Shown piece by piece: positions 23,832 to 31,673 of a stretch of 35,416 nt of DNA (its first letter is position 1; every line of letters begins with the position of its first letter). Source of the DNA: Bacteroidales bacterium (lineage in GTDB: Bacteria > Bacteroidota > Bacteroidia > Bacteroidales > Muribaculaceae); assembly GCA_004557565.1 (NCBI GenBank), contig SFGS01000017.1, forward strand, positions 1 through 35,416. Direction: 5' to 3'. The position numbers and the translations under genes were made by a program. The notes below the pieces were generated by a model that worked only from the letters and a program-made list of their open reading frames with translations, was not told the origin of the DNA and did no database searches.

Positions 23832-26075
23832 ATGTTTACACCTACTAAAAAAACCATCGTATTGGGTGACGGACGTGAGATCACCCTTGAAACAGGAAAG
23901 CTTGCAAAGCAAGCCGATGGAGCGGTTGAACTGCGCATGGGCAACACTATGCTCCTTGCGACAGTAGTTTCGGCTAAAGAAGCCGAAGAAGGCGCAGATT
24001 TTATGCCCCTTCAAGTTGAATACAAAGAGAAGTACTCGGCTGTAGGCCGTTACCCTGGTGGCTTCACTAAGCGTGAAGGCCGCCCCTCTGACTACGAAAT
24101 CCTTACTGCACGATTGGTTGACCGTGTGTTGCGCCCTCTTTTCCCAAGCAACTACCACGCCAACACTATCGTTACCGTAACTCTCTTCTCAAGCGACGGT
24201 CAGGACCAACCTGATGCACTCGCAGGCCTCGCGGCTTCTGCAGCTATCGCAGTGAGCGACGTGCCTTTTGAAGAACCTATTGCCGAAGTGCGCGTAGCTC
24301 GCATCAACGGAGAATTCGTCATCGACCCAACCTTCGAACAGCTGAAGAACGCAGACATGGAACTGATGGTAGGTGCAACTTATGACAATATTATGATGGT
24401 TGAAGGTGAAATGGACGAAGTAAGCGAAGACGACCTCATTGCAGCCCTCAAGGCAGCACACGACGCTATCAAGCCTATGTGTGTGGCTCAAAAGGAACTT
24501 GCAGAGCAAATTGGCGTCGTTAAGCGCGAATACTGCCACGAAACCGACGACGAAGAACTTCACGAACGTATGCGTGCCGAGGTTTATCCTAAGTGCTACG
24601 CAGTGGCTAAGGCTGGCTGCGCCGACAAGCAATGGCGCAACGAATCCTTCCAAAAAGCTTTCGATGAATTTGTAGAAACCATTCCTGAGGAAGAACGCGA
24701 AGAAAAGGCAATGATGGTGAAGCGCTACTTCGACGAAATCCAACGCGACGCTGTGCGCCGTTGCATTCTCGACGAAGGCTTGCGTCTCGATGGCCGTAAG
24801 ACCACCGAAATCCGCCCAATCACTTGCTGGCCCGACTACCTGCCAGGCCCTCACGGATCTGCAGTGTTCACCCGTGGCGAAACTCAAGCTCTCGCTACTT
24901 GCACACTCGGCACCAAGCTCGACGAAAAACTCGTTGACGACGTGCTCTACCGTGGCAACGAACGCTTCCTCCTCCACTATAACTTCCCTGGCTTCTCTAC
25001 TGGCGAAGCCAAGGCCGGACGCGGCATCAGCCGTCGTGAAATCGGTCACGGCAACTTGGCACACCGCGCCCTCAAGCGTATGATTCCAGAAGACCTCCCC
25101 TACACCGTGCGTATCGTGAGCGACATTCTCGAATCTAACGGTTCTTCTTCTATGGCTACCGTTTGCGCAGGCTGCATGGCTCTGCTCGACGCTGGTGTGA
25201 AGATGAAGAAGCCTGTGGCTGGTATCGCTATGGGTCTGATTACCGACGAAGGCAACGTGAAGCACGCAGTGCTCAGCGATATTCTTGGCGACGAAGACCA
25301 CTTGGGCGATATGGACTTCAAGGTGACTGGTACCGCTGACGGTATCACCGCTACCCAAATGGACATCAAGTGCGACGGTCTGCCATACGAAATCCTCGAA
25401 CAGGCTCTCCGCCAAGCTAAGGAAGGACGCTTGCACATCCTCAAGCTCATCAACGAAGCTATCCCTGCTCCACGCGAAGACTACAAGCCACACGTTCCAC
25501 GCATCGTTCACATGACCGTTGACAAGGAATTCATTGGCGCTATCATCGGTAAGGGTGGCGAAGTAATCCAAGCTATCCAAGAAGAAACTGGTGCAACAGT
25601 TACCATCGACGAAATCGACGGCAAGGGAGAAATCGACATCTGCGCTCCTGAAAAGGATAAAATCGATGCAGCTATCGCTCGCATCAAGGCTATCGTTGCA
25701 GTTCCTGAAGTTGACAAGGTTTACACCGGCAAGGTTCGCAGCATTCTCGAATTCGGTGCATTCGTTGAATTTATGCCAGGTCGCGACGGTCTGCTCCACA
25801 TCAGCGAAATCAGCTGGAACCGCCTCGAAAGCATGGAAGCAAGTGGCTTGAAGGAAGGCGACGAAGTGCAAGTGAAACTCATCGAAATCGACAAGAAGAC
25901 CGGCAAGTTCCGCCTCAGTATGCGTGCGATCCAGGAAAAACCTGAAGGCTACGTAGAAGAAAAGAAGGAACGCCGTCCACGCCCACAAGGCGACCGTGGT
26001 CCACGCCGCGACGGCGGTAACGGTCATGGCCCACGCCGCGAAGGTGGCAACAACCGTGGTCCACGCCGTGGCTAA
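23832..26075 (+). CDS. pnp: Polyribonucleotide nucleotidyltransferase (PNPase)
   Basis: A 3'-5' phosphorolytic exoribonuclease and core of RNA decay machinery; it acts as a cytosolic trimer. Two RNase PH domains flank a helical linker. The catalytic Asp487 and Asp493 are in ILGDEDHLGDMDFKV, corresponding to E. coli Asp486 and Asp492. A KH domain follows with the GKGG loop at 573-576, then an S1 domain from about 630. The extra C-terminal tail (about 709-747) is Arg/Gly-rich and built of ten-residue repeats of the type RGPRRDGGNG, a probable RNA-binding low-complexity tail. At 747 residues it is a little longer than E. coli (711). Own promoter, own terminator. Confidence 0.98.
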   Translation: MFTPTKKTIVLGDGREITLETGKLAKQADGAVELRMGNTMLLATVVSAKEAEEGADFMPLQVEYKEKYSAVGRYPGGFTKREGRPSDYEILTARLVDRVLRPLFPSNYHANTIVTVTLFSSDGQDQPDALAGLAASAAIAVSDVPFEEPIAEVRVARINGEFVIDPTFEQLKNADMELMVGATYDNIMMVEGEMDEVSEDDLIAALKAAHDAIKPMCVAQKELAEQIGVVKREYCHETDDEELHERMRAEVYPKCYAVAKAGCADKQWRNESFQKAFDEFVETIPEEEREEKAMMVKRYFDEIQRDAVRRCILDEGLRLDGRKTTEIRPITCWPDYLPGPHGSAVFTRGETQALATCTLGTKLDEKLVDDVLYRGNERFLLHYNFPGFSTGEAKAGRGISRREIGHGNLAHRALKRMIPEDLPYTVRIVSDILESNGSSSMATVCAGCMALLDAGVKMKKPVAGIAMGLITDEGNVKHAVLSDILGDEDHLGDMDFKVTGTADGITATQMDIKCDGLPYEILEQALRQAKEGRLHILKLINEAIPAPREDYKPHVPRIVHMTVDKEFIGAIIGKGGEVIQAIQEETGATVTIDEIDGKGEIDICAPEKDKIDAAIARIKAIVAVPEVDKVYTGKVRSILEFGAFVEFMPGRDGLLHISEISWNRLESMEASGLKEGDEVQVKLIEIDKKTGKFRLSMRAIQEKPEGYVEEKKERRPRPQGDRGPRRDGGNGHGPRREGGNNRGPRRG

Positions 26076-26117
26076 TCCCCACTTCCGCAAAGCAAAATAC
26101 ACAAAACCTCTATAATC

Positions 26118-26155
26118 AAAAAAATGGGAGCCCCACCAAAGGCCCCCATTTTTTA
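26118..26155. terminator. Terminator of pnp
   Basis: AAAAAATGGGAGCC pairs with GGCCCCCATTTTTT around an 8-nt loop with one mismatch. It is followed by T and is about symmetric, so it could work in both directions. Confidence 0.85.
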
Positions 26156-26230
26156 TTGCACTAAGTCTTTCATGGCACAAGAAATTTGTTTTAGAATTAA
26201 ATTTCTGTGATAACAAATTAAACAGATATT

Positions 26231-26238
26231 TATATTTG
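26231..26238 (+). promoter_or_regulatory. Candidate -7 box for the hypothetical secreted protein
   Basis: TATATTTG, 120 bp before the ATG at 26358. The -33 position holds only a weak TGTG (26206-26209). The leader would be unusually long (about 110 nt) and AT-rich. Confidence 0.4.
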
Positions 26239-26357
26239 TAACTTACAAGAAAACACTATAAATTTGCACAAATAAGAGATTTTCAAAAGCAACTTGTCGT
26301 GAAGCGATACACAATCTATTTGCGGCAAAATCATAAAAATCTAAATATCATATCATT

Positions 26358-27062
26358 ATGAAAATTAATCGAATTCTATTACACGCTCTTTGCTTAATTG
26401 CACTTCTTTCATACAATTCTGCGGCAGCTAAACAAAGTGACAACTCAACACTTGATTCAACCATAGATTTCCAAGACGACTCTCTTAAACAACTTATATA
26501 TTCCATCCAAACAAAAGATGGAAAAACCAGAGTGTTTTATCAACAAAGAACCGACACAACGCTTTATAAACTGTGTACAAAACTCACATGCGATGACGAC
26601 ACACAAGTAAAACAATACAATTTTGGGGAGGATCTCGAGTTGTTTGAGGAAGGAAATCCAATTTCATTCCCTTATACAACATCCCCTGATGGAAAAAACT
26701 TATATGTTATTCAATTTTTAAAGGCCAACAGTGTGGGCTGGGTGTCAAATTACACAATTTATAAAATTGATTGCCAAACACTAAAAAAAGAAATGCTTGT
26801 TAGCACAGCTGCTATTGAAGTAACAAACACTGGTTTCACGATAGTAGATTGTCGTTGTACTAATGAGAAAACCGCCAAATGCAATGCCGAACTTGAATGG
26901 AAAATGCACGACATACACATTGATTGGAACGGAAAAACAATATCAGAAGATAAAAACGAATATGATTACGATACAATGGTGGCTCGTTATGGAAACAGCG
27001 ATGATAATTATTATTTACTCCTTAGAGGATTTAAACAAATCAAGCCATCAATTTGCTACTAA
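26358..27062 (+). CDS. Hypothetical secreted protein
   Basis: A 234-residue protein I do not recognise. A clear signal peptide (residues 1-24, hydrophobic core LLHALCLIALLSY, cleavage after AAA) predicts export. The mature part alternates beta-strand-like stretches (LYVIQFLKANSVGWV, YTIYKIDC) with acidic, Asn- and Thr-rich loops. Six or so cysteines in the mature part could form disulfides. The gene is visibly more AT-rich than pnp and than the core genes on either side, which fits an acquired or fast-evolving accessory gene. It stands alone: pnp ends with a terminator and a hairpin array begins about 30 bp after its stop. Confidence 0.7.
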   Translation: MKINRILLHALCLIALLSYNSAAAKQSDNSTLDSTIDFQDDSLKQLIYSIQTKDGKTRVFYQQRTDTTLYKLCTKLTCDDDTQVKQYNFGEDLELFEEGNPISFPYTTSPDGKNLYVIQFLKANSVGWVSNYTIYKIDCQTLKKEMLVSTAAIEVTNTGFTIVDCRCTNEKTAKCNAELEWKMHDIHIDWNGKTISEDKNEYDYDTMVARYGNSDDNYYLLLRGFKQIKPSICY

Positions 27063-27090
27063 TTTCCAATTTTGATAATCCAATCCATCA

Positions 27091-27175
27091 TTTGCTCAAT
27101 GCAAAAAGCAATTTTATGGTATTTTTGCTCAATGATTGAGCATTTTTCACCAAAATTTGCTCAATGCAAAAAGCA
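27091..27175. repeat. Palindrome array, distal copy (three units)
   Basis: Three units beginning TTTGCTCAATG at 27091, 27124 and 27156, spaced 33 and 32 bp. The middle unit is a palindrome (TGCTCAATGATTGAGCA); the outer ones have the variant TTTGCTCAATGCAAAAAGCA. The array and its flanks match the array at 28670-28755 in the same orientation. It lies about 270 bp beyond the 3' end of the ATPase gene. Confidence 0.85.
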
Positions 27176-27217
27176 TTTTCACCCATCAATCAATAAAAGC
27201 AACGATTTCACCCAAAC

Positions 27218-27244
27218 GTAGGGACATGCTTTCGGCATGTTTCC
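27218..27244 (+). repeat. REP-like hairpin with 5' GTAG
   Basis: GTAG (27218-27221) precedes GGACATGC-TTTCG-GCATGT, a 6-bp hairpin. The head GTAGGGAC is the same as in the inverted pair at 34333-34423. GTAG in front of a palindrome is the reported signature of REP sequences associated with RAYTs. Confidence 0.5.
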
Positions 27245-27371
27245 AATGCGATGACACATAGCCAATTGCATCGAAATATAGAACAAAAAATATCGAAGGA
27301 GAATTTTCAAAGCCGTTGGAAACGGTGTGTACCCTGCTATCACCAAGCAAGGACACTTGCATGGTGTTCCG

Positions 27372-27397
27372 CATCATTCGGCATCTCCGATGCCTAC
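27372..27397 (-). repeat. REP-like hairpin with 5' GTAG, minus strand
   Basis: On the minus strand GTAG (27397-27394) leads into the stem GGCATC-GGA-GATGCC. Its 23-bp continuation is repeated exactly on the plus strand at 35260-35282. It lies opposite in orientation to the hairpin at 27218. The gap between the two also holds the hairpin CACCAAGCAAG-GACA-CTTGCATGGTG, and no gene. Confidence 0.5.
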
Positions 27398-27444
27398 CCC
27401 GTCTTTAATTTCAGTTTCCCCATGTTTTTTTCCACTGAATCATA

Positions 27445-28644
27445 TCAATACAGCAAACCAATCATCCAAAGAGGCAATTTATTTCCTCTGGGATATTCAA
27501 TATCATCAGCCAACACGAATGAATTGGGAACTTCCGAAATCTGCTTGAAAGTTTTTTTATCTCCTCCCACTTCAAAAGTCCACTTGCCATCAACCTTGAA
27601 ATCGCCACTGCTTTTCCCATATTCTACAGTGTGCGAAAAGCTCAATTGATTCACAGTAAAGCATTCTCTTGCCGTTCCAATGTGGACTGGTGTCGTGGCT
27701 AATGCATACAGCAAATTTGGATTGTCGAGATAAATTTTATCGGGTTTTTTCATTTTCTTTACCGACAACAAATCACTATACAGCAGCGTAATAAGTTTTG
27801 AATCATTTAAATGCCTCAAATATTCAAGCACTGTGTTTCGTTGCAATTCTGTCATAGAAGCCAATTTCGACACATCAACATCAAAAGGCACTTGCTGAGC
27901 AAGCACATAAAGCAACGACTTCAATTTTCTGCAATTAGCAGGGTTTACCGCCCGTAATTGAGGCAACTCAACATCTACAACATAATTCACCGTCTGCTCT
28001 ATTAATGAATGATAATCAATAGGGTTGTTCAAATAGTAAGGATAGTACCCAAATTGAAGATAGTCGTGGAAGTACATTAACGGACGGCAAGAATCGTTTA
28101 CCTCTGCTGCAATTTCGCTCGGTTGGTGTAATATCTCGTCTAATTGGTGCTTAGGCAATTGAATCCCTTTATAAAACTGTAAATATTCTCTATATGAAAG
28201 TCCTTGCATTTCATATATCATGCACCGACGCGACAAATCAGCATCACCATCAAGAAGTCTTAGCATTGACGAACCACTTAAAAAAAGCTGCATATCAGGA
28301 TACACTTCCGCTATCTCCTTCACCTCACGGCTCCATTGCGGATATTTATGTACTTCATCTAATATCAGCAATTTACCCCCAAGTTTATAAAACTTATCGG
28401 CAACTTTCAGCAGCGAGTGTTGAGTGAAATATACCCAATCCAAAGAGCAATACAACACTTTTTCTGTATCATTCATAAAGTGCATCTTCACATACTGGCG
28501 TAAAAGTGTAGATTTTCCCACACCTCGTGCACCTCTAATACAGAGCATCGGAGCTTTCCAATTAATTGTGTCCATATAGCTACGAACGATTTTCAAATCT
28601 GTTGTTCGAAGCATTTGATTTTGCCGCTCAAATAAGGTTTCCAT
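27445..28644 (-). CDS. AAA family ATPase with DUF4143-type C-terminal half (second copy)
   Basis: A 399-residue P-loop ATPase. Walker A GARGVGKST is at 38-46, Walker B KLLILDEVHK ends at residue 100 (Asp96, Glu97), and the sensor segment FLSGSSMLRLL follows. The C-terminal half fits DUF4143, with VQ-type ends such as FEVGG. No signal or membrane segment is seen. Family members are numerous in Bacteroidales and have no agreed function. It is only distantly similar to the ATPase at 316-1614. A promoter at 28767-28798 gives a 5' UTR of about 115 nt that contains three palindromes. Direct copies of that palindrome array lie beyond the gene's 3' end, so the gene sits inside a repeat-bounded unit of about 1.7 kb. 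Confidence 0.85.
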   Translation of the reverse strand: METLFERQNQMLRTTDLKIVRSYMDTINWKAPMLCIRGARGVGKSTLLRQYVKMHFMNDTEKVLYCSLDWVYFTQHSLLKVADKFYKLGGKLLILDEVHKYPQWSREVKEIAEVYPDMQLFLSGSSMLRLLDGDADLSRRCMIYEMQGLSYREYLQFYKGIQLPKHQLDEILHQPSEIAAEVNDSCRPLMYFHDYLQFGYYPYYLNNPIDYHSLIEQTVNYVVDVELPQLRAVNPANCRKLKSLLYVLAQQVPFDVDVSKLASMTELQRNTVLEYLRHLNDSKLITLLYSDLLSVKKMKKPDKIYLDNPNLLYALATTPVHIGTARECFTVNQLSFSHTVEYGKSSGDFKVDGKWTFEVGGDKKTFKQISEVPNSFVLADDIEYPRGNKLPLWMIGLLY

Positions 28645-28669
28645 TATCGTTTTTTTATAAAATCCATAA

Positions 28670-28755
28670 TTTGCTCAATGCAAAAAGCATTTTGGCCGTA
28701 TTTTTGCTCAATGCATTGAGCATTTTCCTCCATAATTTGCTCAATGCATTGAGCA
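28670..28755. repeat. Palindrome array, proximal copy (ATPase leader)
   Basis: Units begin at 28670, 28703 and 28736, a strict 33-bp period. The last two are the perfect palindrome TTTGCTCAATGCATTGAGCA without its first two bases; the first is the TTTGCTCAATGCAAAAAGCA variant. All three lie between the predicted transcription start of the ATPase (near 28760) and its ATG (28644), so they would form consecutive hairpins in the leader RNA, or serve as phased operator sites. Confidence 0.85.
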
Positions 28756-28766
28756 TTTTCATTTCG

Positions 28767-28798
28767 CAAAAATAATAAATTCTTGACATTTTACCCAA
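28767..28798 (-). promoter_or_regulatory. Promoter of the second DUF4143 ATPase
   Basis: The minus strand reads TTGG (28798-28795), a 20-bp spacer and TATTTTTG (28774-28767). It lies between the palindrome array and the 22-bp iterated motif. Confidence 0.6.
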
Positions 28799-28808
28799 TT
28801 ATTATTCT

Positions 28809-28864
28809 CAAATATGATAAACATCATCATCAAATATGATAAAAATCATCATCAAATATGATAA
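28809..28864. repeat. Three direct repeats at 22-bp period upstream of the ATPase promoter
   Basis: CAAATATGATAA occurs at 28809, 28831 and 28853, exactly 22 bp apart, joined by ATCATC spacers. The array ends 10 bp upstream of the -33 position of the ATPase promoter. A spacing of two helical turns puts all copies on one face of the DNA, as expected for cooperative binding of a regulator. Confidence 0.8.
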
Positions 28865-28981
28865 CAATTCAACTAATAAAGGATTTAAACAGCGGTAGTT
28901 ATTCACATAGATAGTGGATAGTGCGGAATGTCAATAACAACTGTGATATAGCGGTGGGTGGGATTTTTGGCGAGGGGGAGT

Positions 28982-29043
28982 AAAAAAAATCTCATCCTAC
29001 AATTTGGCGAGGTGAATTGCTCGCGCTGTAGGATGAGATTTAT
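28982..29043 (-). terminator. Large intrinsic terminator of the unknown duplicated-domain gene
   Basis: On the minus strand AAATCTCATCCTACA and its complement form a stem of about 15 bp. The 25-nt loop contains a second short stem (GCGAG/CTCGC), and a run of T follows. It starts about 60 bp after the stop codon at 29102. Confidence 0.85.
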
Positions 29044-29101
29044 TTTGGGGGTATATCGGGCTACATACGTTGCTTATAGCCGATATGATTTCTGATTAAT
29101 A

Positions 29102-30121
29102 TTATTTTGCAAGTGGGCTAACGCGTTCCACACGTTGCTTTTTTGGAGCGGTCTTACCATTGCTCAAGAATGGACCTGAATATGTAGCCTTGATTGACTT
29201 ACCCTTATCGGTAACGAAATCGGTAGCGATAGTGTAGTGTCCAGTTGTTTCATCTTTGCTAATGGTAATCGAACCACTATTTACAAAGCCGAATGTTGCA
29301 TACACGCCAGGATTGTCAAGGTATTGATAGCAAGTGCCTACTTGACCATATACACCAGCGCCCATAACCTTATAGTAGCCCCTTGCCACTGTGCCGTTTG
29401 CGCCATTTTCTGTTACAGGGAAGGTGCCAATGCGTGGCATACCATGACCGTCATCGTTCAAGAAAATCATAATACGGTTGCGCTTATACCATGAAGCACC
29501 TTCTGCATAAGGATAGCCACCGTCCATGATTTCAAAACACAGACCGTCTAAGTCGTAAGGAGTTGCGTAGTCGCAAGTGAATTCAATGTCGTGATCAAGG
29601 TTTGGACCTTCATAGCCCTTAAATGTCTTGTCTCTGTACTTGCTGCAAGCACCATTATATGTAACGGCTACACATTCATCATTTTGCAACTGAATCTTAG
29701 CTACTACGGTGTAAGTGCCATCGGCATTCTTTGTGATAGTAAGAGTGGCTTGATTGAACTTCATGCCCTCACCCACATAATTAGTTTCTGACTTGTAGTT
29801 AGAATACACATCCAACTCACATTGGCCATCCATAGTCATATCGGTAGGATCACCGTCGATATAATATGTGTATGTGCCAGGAAGTGGCATTGGTTCTACT
29901 GTGCCATCAGAAGTTTTGCAGTGGATACTGAAACTGTAGATTTTACCGTTGCCTCTTGGGTTGATACCATCGTGTGGGCAATCACCCAAACGAATCACGA
30001 AATTCTGATAGCCAAGGCTGGCATAATCTCCCCAATAGTCCACATCGAAGAATCTTGATTCTTCATCCTTATATACAAGTGCTGTGGTCTTCACCTTCTT
30101 TTTAGAAAGGACATTACCCAC
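29102..30121 (-). CDS. Hypothetical protein with two similar beta-rich domains, GTG start
   Basis: A 339-residue protein I cannot assign. It seems to consist of two related halves. Each ends in a strand-turn-strand of the form TLTITKNADGTYTVVAKIQLQ... (about 126-160) and SITISKDETTGHYTIATDFVT... (about 284-320), followed by VTYNGAC or ATYSGPF. Each half also has a YNxxG-like beta-rich start with PLPGTYTYYIDG or RIGTFPVTENG. The style recalls secreted or surface proteins, yet no signal peptide precedes it. The frame begins with GTG nine bases after an in-frame stop, so the N terminus may be truncated or the start misread. It has its own promoter, a structured leader and a strong terminator. 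Confidence 0.65.
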   Translation of the reverse strand: MGNVLSKKKVKTTALVYKDEESRFFDVDYWGDYASLGYQNFVIRLGDCPHDGINPRGNGKIYSFSIHCKTSDGTVEPMPLPGTYTYYIDGDPTDMTMDGQCELDVYSNYKSETNYVGEGMKFNQATLTITKNADGTYTVVAKIQLQNDECVAVTYNGACSKYRDKTFKGYEGPNLDHDIEFTCDYATPYDLDGLCFEIMDGGYPYAEGASWYKRNRIMIFLNDDGHGMPRIGTFPVTENGANGTVARGYYKVMGAGVYGQVGTCYQYLDNPGVYATFGFVNSGSITISKDETTGHYTIATDFVTDKGKSIKATYSGPFLSNGKTAPKKQRVERVSPLAK

Positions 30122-30158
30122 TGTTATTTAAACTTTATCAACACTTTTGCAAAATAAA

Positions 30159-30235
30159 GGATATGCTTTTGGAGAATTTTACTGCAACACTCAATAAATT
30201 AATGTGTTACAACGAAAATCACCAAAAGCATATCC
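30159..30235. repeat. Perfect 14-bp inverted repeat in the leader of the unknown gene
   Basis: GGATATGCTTTTGG (30159-30172) is exactly complementary to CCAAAAGCATATCC (30222-30235). The 49-nt loop contains a second stem (AACAC/GTGTT). It lies between the predicted transcription start near 30285 and the GTG at 30121, so it would fold in the leader RNA. It could also be a small inserted element. Confidence 0.8.
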
Positions 30236-30290
30236 ATACATTTTTGGTGTATTTTATTACGATTTTTCCTCAAAAATCAAGGTTAATCTT

Positions 30291-30323
30291 CAAATATACG
30301 ACATCAACAGCCACCCTATCAAC
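30291..30323 (-). promoter_or_regulatory. Promoter of the unknown duplicated-domain gene
   Basis: The minus strand reads GTTG (30323-30320), a 21-bp spacer and TATATTTG (30298-30291). It implies a leader of about 165 nt. Confidence 0.6.
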
Positions 30324-30341
30324 TCTCCAAGTTCTCGACCA

Positions 30342-30409
30342 GTTGTCCTCGTTGTCCTGTTGACTTCAAAAAGACTCGTTGACTCGTTGTCTCGTTGACC
30401 TGTTGACTC
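30342..30409. repeat. Octanucleotide tandem repeat behind pncB
   Basis: Units of the type GTTGACTC, GTTGTCTC or GTTGACCT start at 30351, 30359, then after an 11-bp interruption at 30378, 30386, 30394 and 30402, in strict 8-bp phase. It starts 17 bp past the pncB stop codon, after a small GCGC hairpin. No gene lies in this gap. Confidence 0.85.
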
Positions 30410-30426
30410 GCGCAAAGCGCGAAGCG

Positions 30427-31653
30427 CTACTTCCCAAGCAGTTTCAGGATATAGTTGCACTTCTCGGAATTGCCGAGAGTTTTGCCCTTGTCGCAGGAGA
30501 GTTTGATGCAGTCGTGCCATTCACGCAGTTCGGTGATGCGGCTTCGGGTGAGTTTGATCACGATGTTTGATGGCTGGCAGCCGGTCACGTCGCAAGTGAG
30601 GTAGGTGCCAATGCCGTAACTGTCCATCATGCGCCCAGCGGTGAACTTATGAAGTTCGATAGCACGGTCGAGGTTCAAGCCATTACTATACACCACCTGC
30701 TTGGTGGCAGGGTCGATGCCCAGCGACTTGTATTTCTCTATAATTTTTTCCAACTGCTCTTCCTCTTTGCCGCTATCCACACGCAGGCCCTTATACATCA
30801 TTGCCATACGCTTCGAGAGGTTGCTGAAGAACACATCATCGCCGAAGCAATCGTAGAGGTAGATACCGTTGTCGCCGTCGTAAACATCGCTAAACTTGCG
30901 CATCACATTGAAATTGCATTCAAACACGCCAGTCACATTTTCCTCAAACGACACCAACTGATGGCTCATGGTGCCGATTGGAATCAGGTCGTATTTCATT
31001 GCCAAATACACATTGCTGGTGCCAGTGAAAGTGCCTTCCCACTTGTGGAAGTCGCCATTCTCGTCGGTGTAGCCGCCTTTCTGGTACTCTTCCTTAAAGG
31101 TGCGCACCACCATATCGTGATGCTCTTTGGTGAAACGGCGACGTTGACCAAAATCGCTGATGGTCAAACCGCCACGCAATGCCTTGCGTGCCTTTTCACG
31201 ACTGCGCTCTTCCTCAAGGGCGGCATCGTATTTTTCCACATCGCCATTCAGGATGTGCGTAAGTTCGCTGATGCACGACAGCAGCACCATTTCCCACATA
31301 ATGGTGGAAAACCACTTGCCCTTCACCGAAATGTGGAGTTCGCGGTTAGCGTCTTGGCTGATGCTCACCTCCGCAGGATTGAAGCGATAGCCACGCAGCA
31401 GCGTAAAGAACCACAGCGGCAGATAATACATTTTGCGCTTCATAAAGTCAATTTCCTCGTCGGTGATTTGCACATTTGGCATATAATTCACCTGCTCTTG
31501 GAGCAAGTCGGCAAACCCTTCGGGATATTGGGTGTGGTTGCGGTCGAAGAAAGTGTATTCCACTTCGGCGCGAGGATATGTATGAAGAATATAATACAGG
31601 CAACTAAAAGTATATGCATCGTTGTCTGTGAGATGCGTGATAATTTGTTTCAT
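30427..31653 (-). CDS. pncB: Nicotinate phosphoribosyltransferase
   Basis: Converts nicotinate and PRPP to nicotinate mononucleotide with ATP hydrolysis, the entry of the Preiss-Handler NAD salvage route. Motifs include the N-terminal LTDNDAYTFS, SDFGQRRRF (166-174), GTSN (211-214) and GTMSHQLVS with His231, the residue phosphorylated in this family. The frame runs 16 codons further upstream, but ATG 31653 gives the normal N terminus and lies just past the stop of dgt (31674), so the shorter start is chosen: 408 residues. It forms an operon with dgt, linking nucleotide and NAD metabolism. Confidence 0.96.
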   Translation of the reverse strand: MKQIITHLTDNDAYTFSCLYYILHTYPRAEVEYTFFDRNHTQYPEGFADLLQEQVNYMPNVQITDEEIDFMKRKMYYLPLWFFTLLRGYRFNPAEVSISQDANRELHISVKGKWFSTIMWEMVLLSCISELTHILNGDVEKYDAALEEERSREKARKALRGGLTISDFGQRRRFTKEHHDMVVRTFKEEYQKGGYTDENGDFHKWEGTFTGTSNVYLAMKYDLIPIGTMSHQLVSFEENVTGVFECNFNVMRKFSDVYDGDNGIYLYDCFGDDVFFSNLSKRMAMMYKGLRVDSGKEEEQLEKIIEKYKSLGIDPATKQVVYSNGLNLDRAIELHKFTAGRMMDSYGIGTYLTCDVTGCQPSNIVIKLTRSRITELREWHDCIKLSCDKGKTLGNSEKCNYILKLLGK

Positions 31654-31673
31654 TACGTTCTGATAGTTGATTG

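Noticed and set aside
24189..26216. 675-codon open frame on the minus strand
   Set aside because: Antisense shadow of pnp; low-complexity Phe/Val/His-rich translation, no start context or promoter.
27091..28755. CRISPR array
   Set aside because: Units are 20 bp palindromes with 12-13 bp spacers, only three per cluster, and no cas genes are present.
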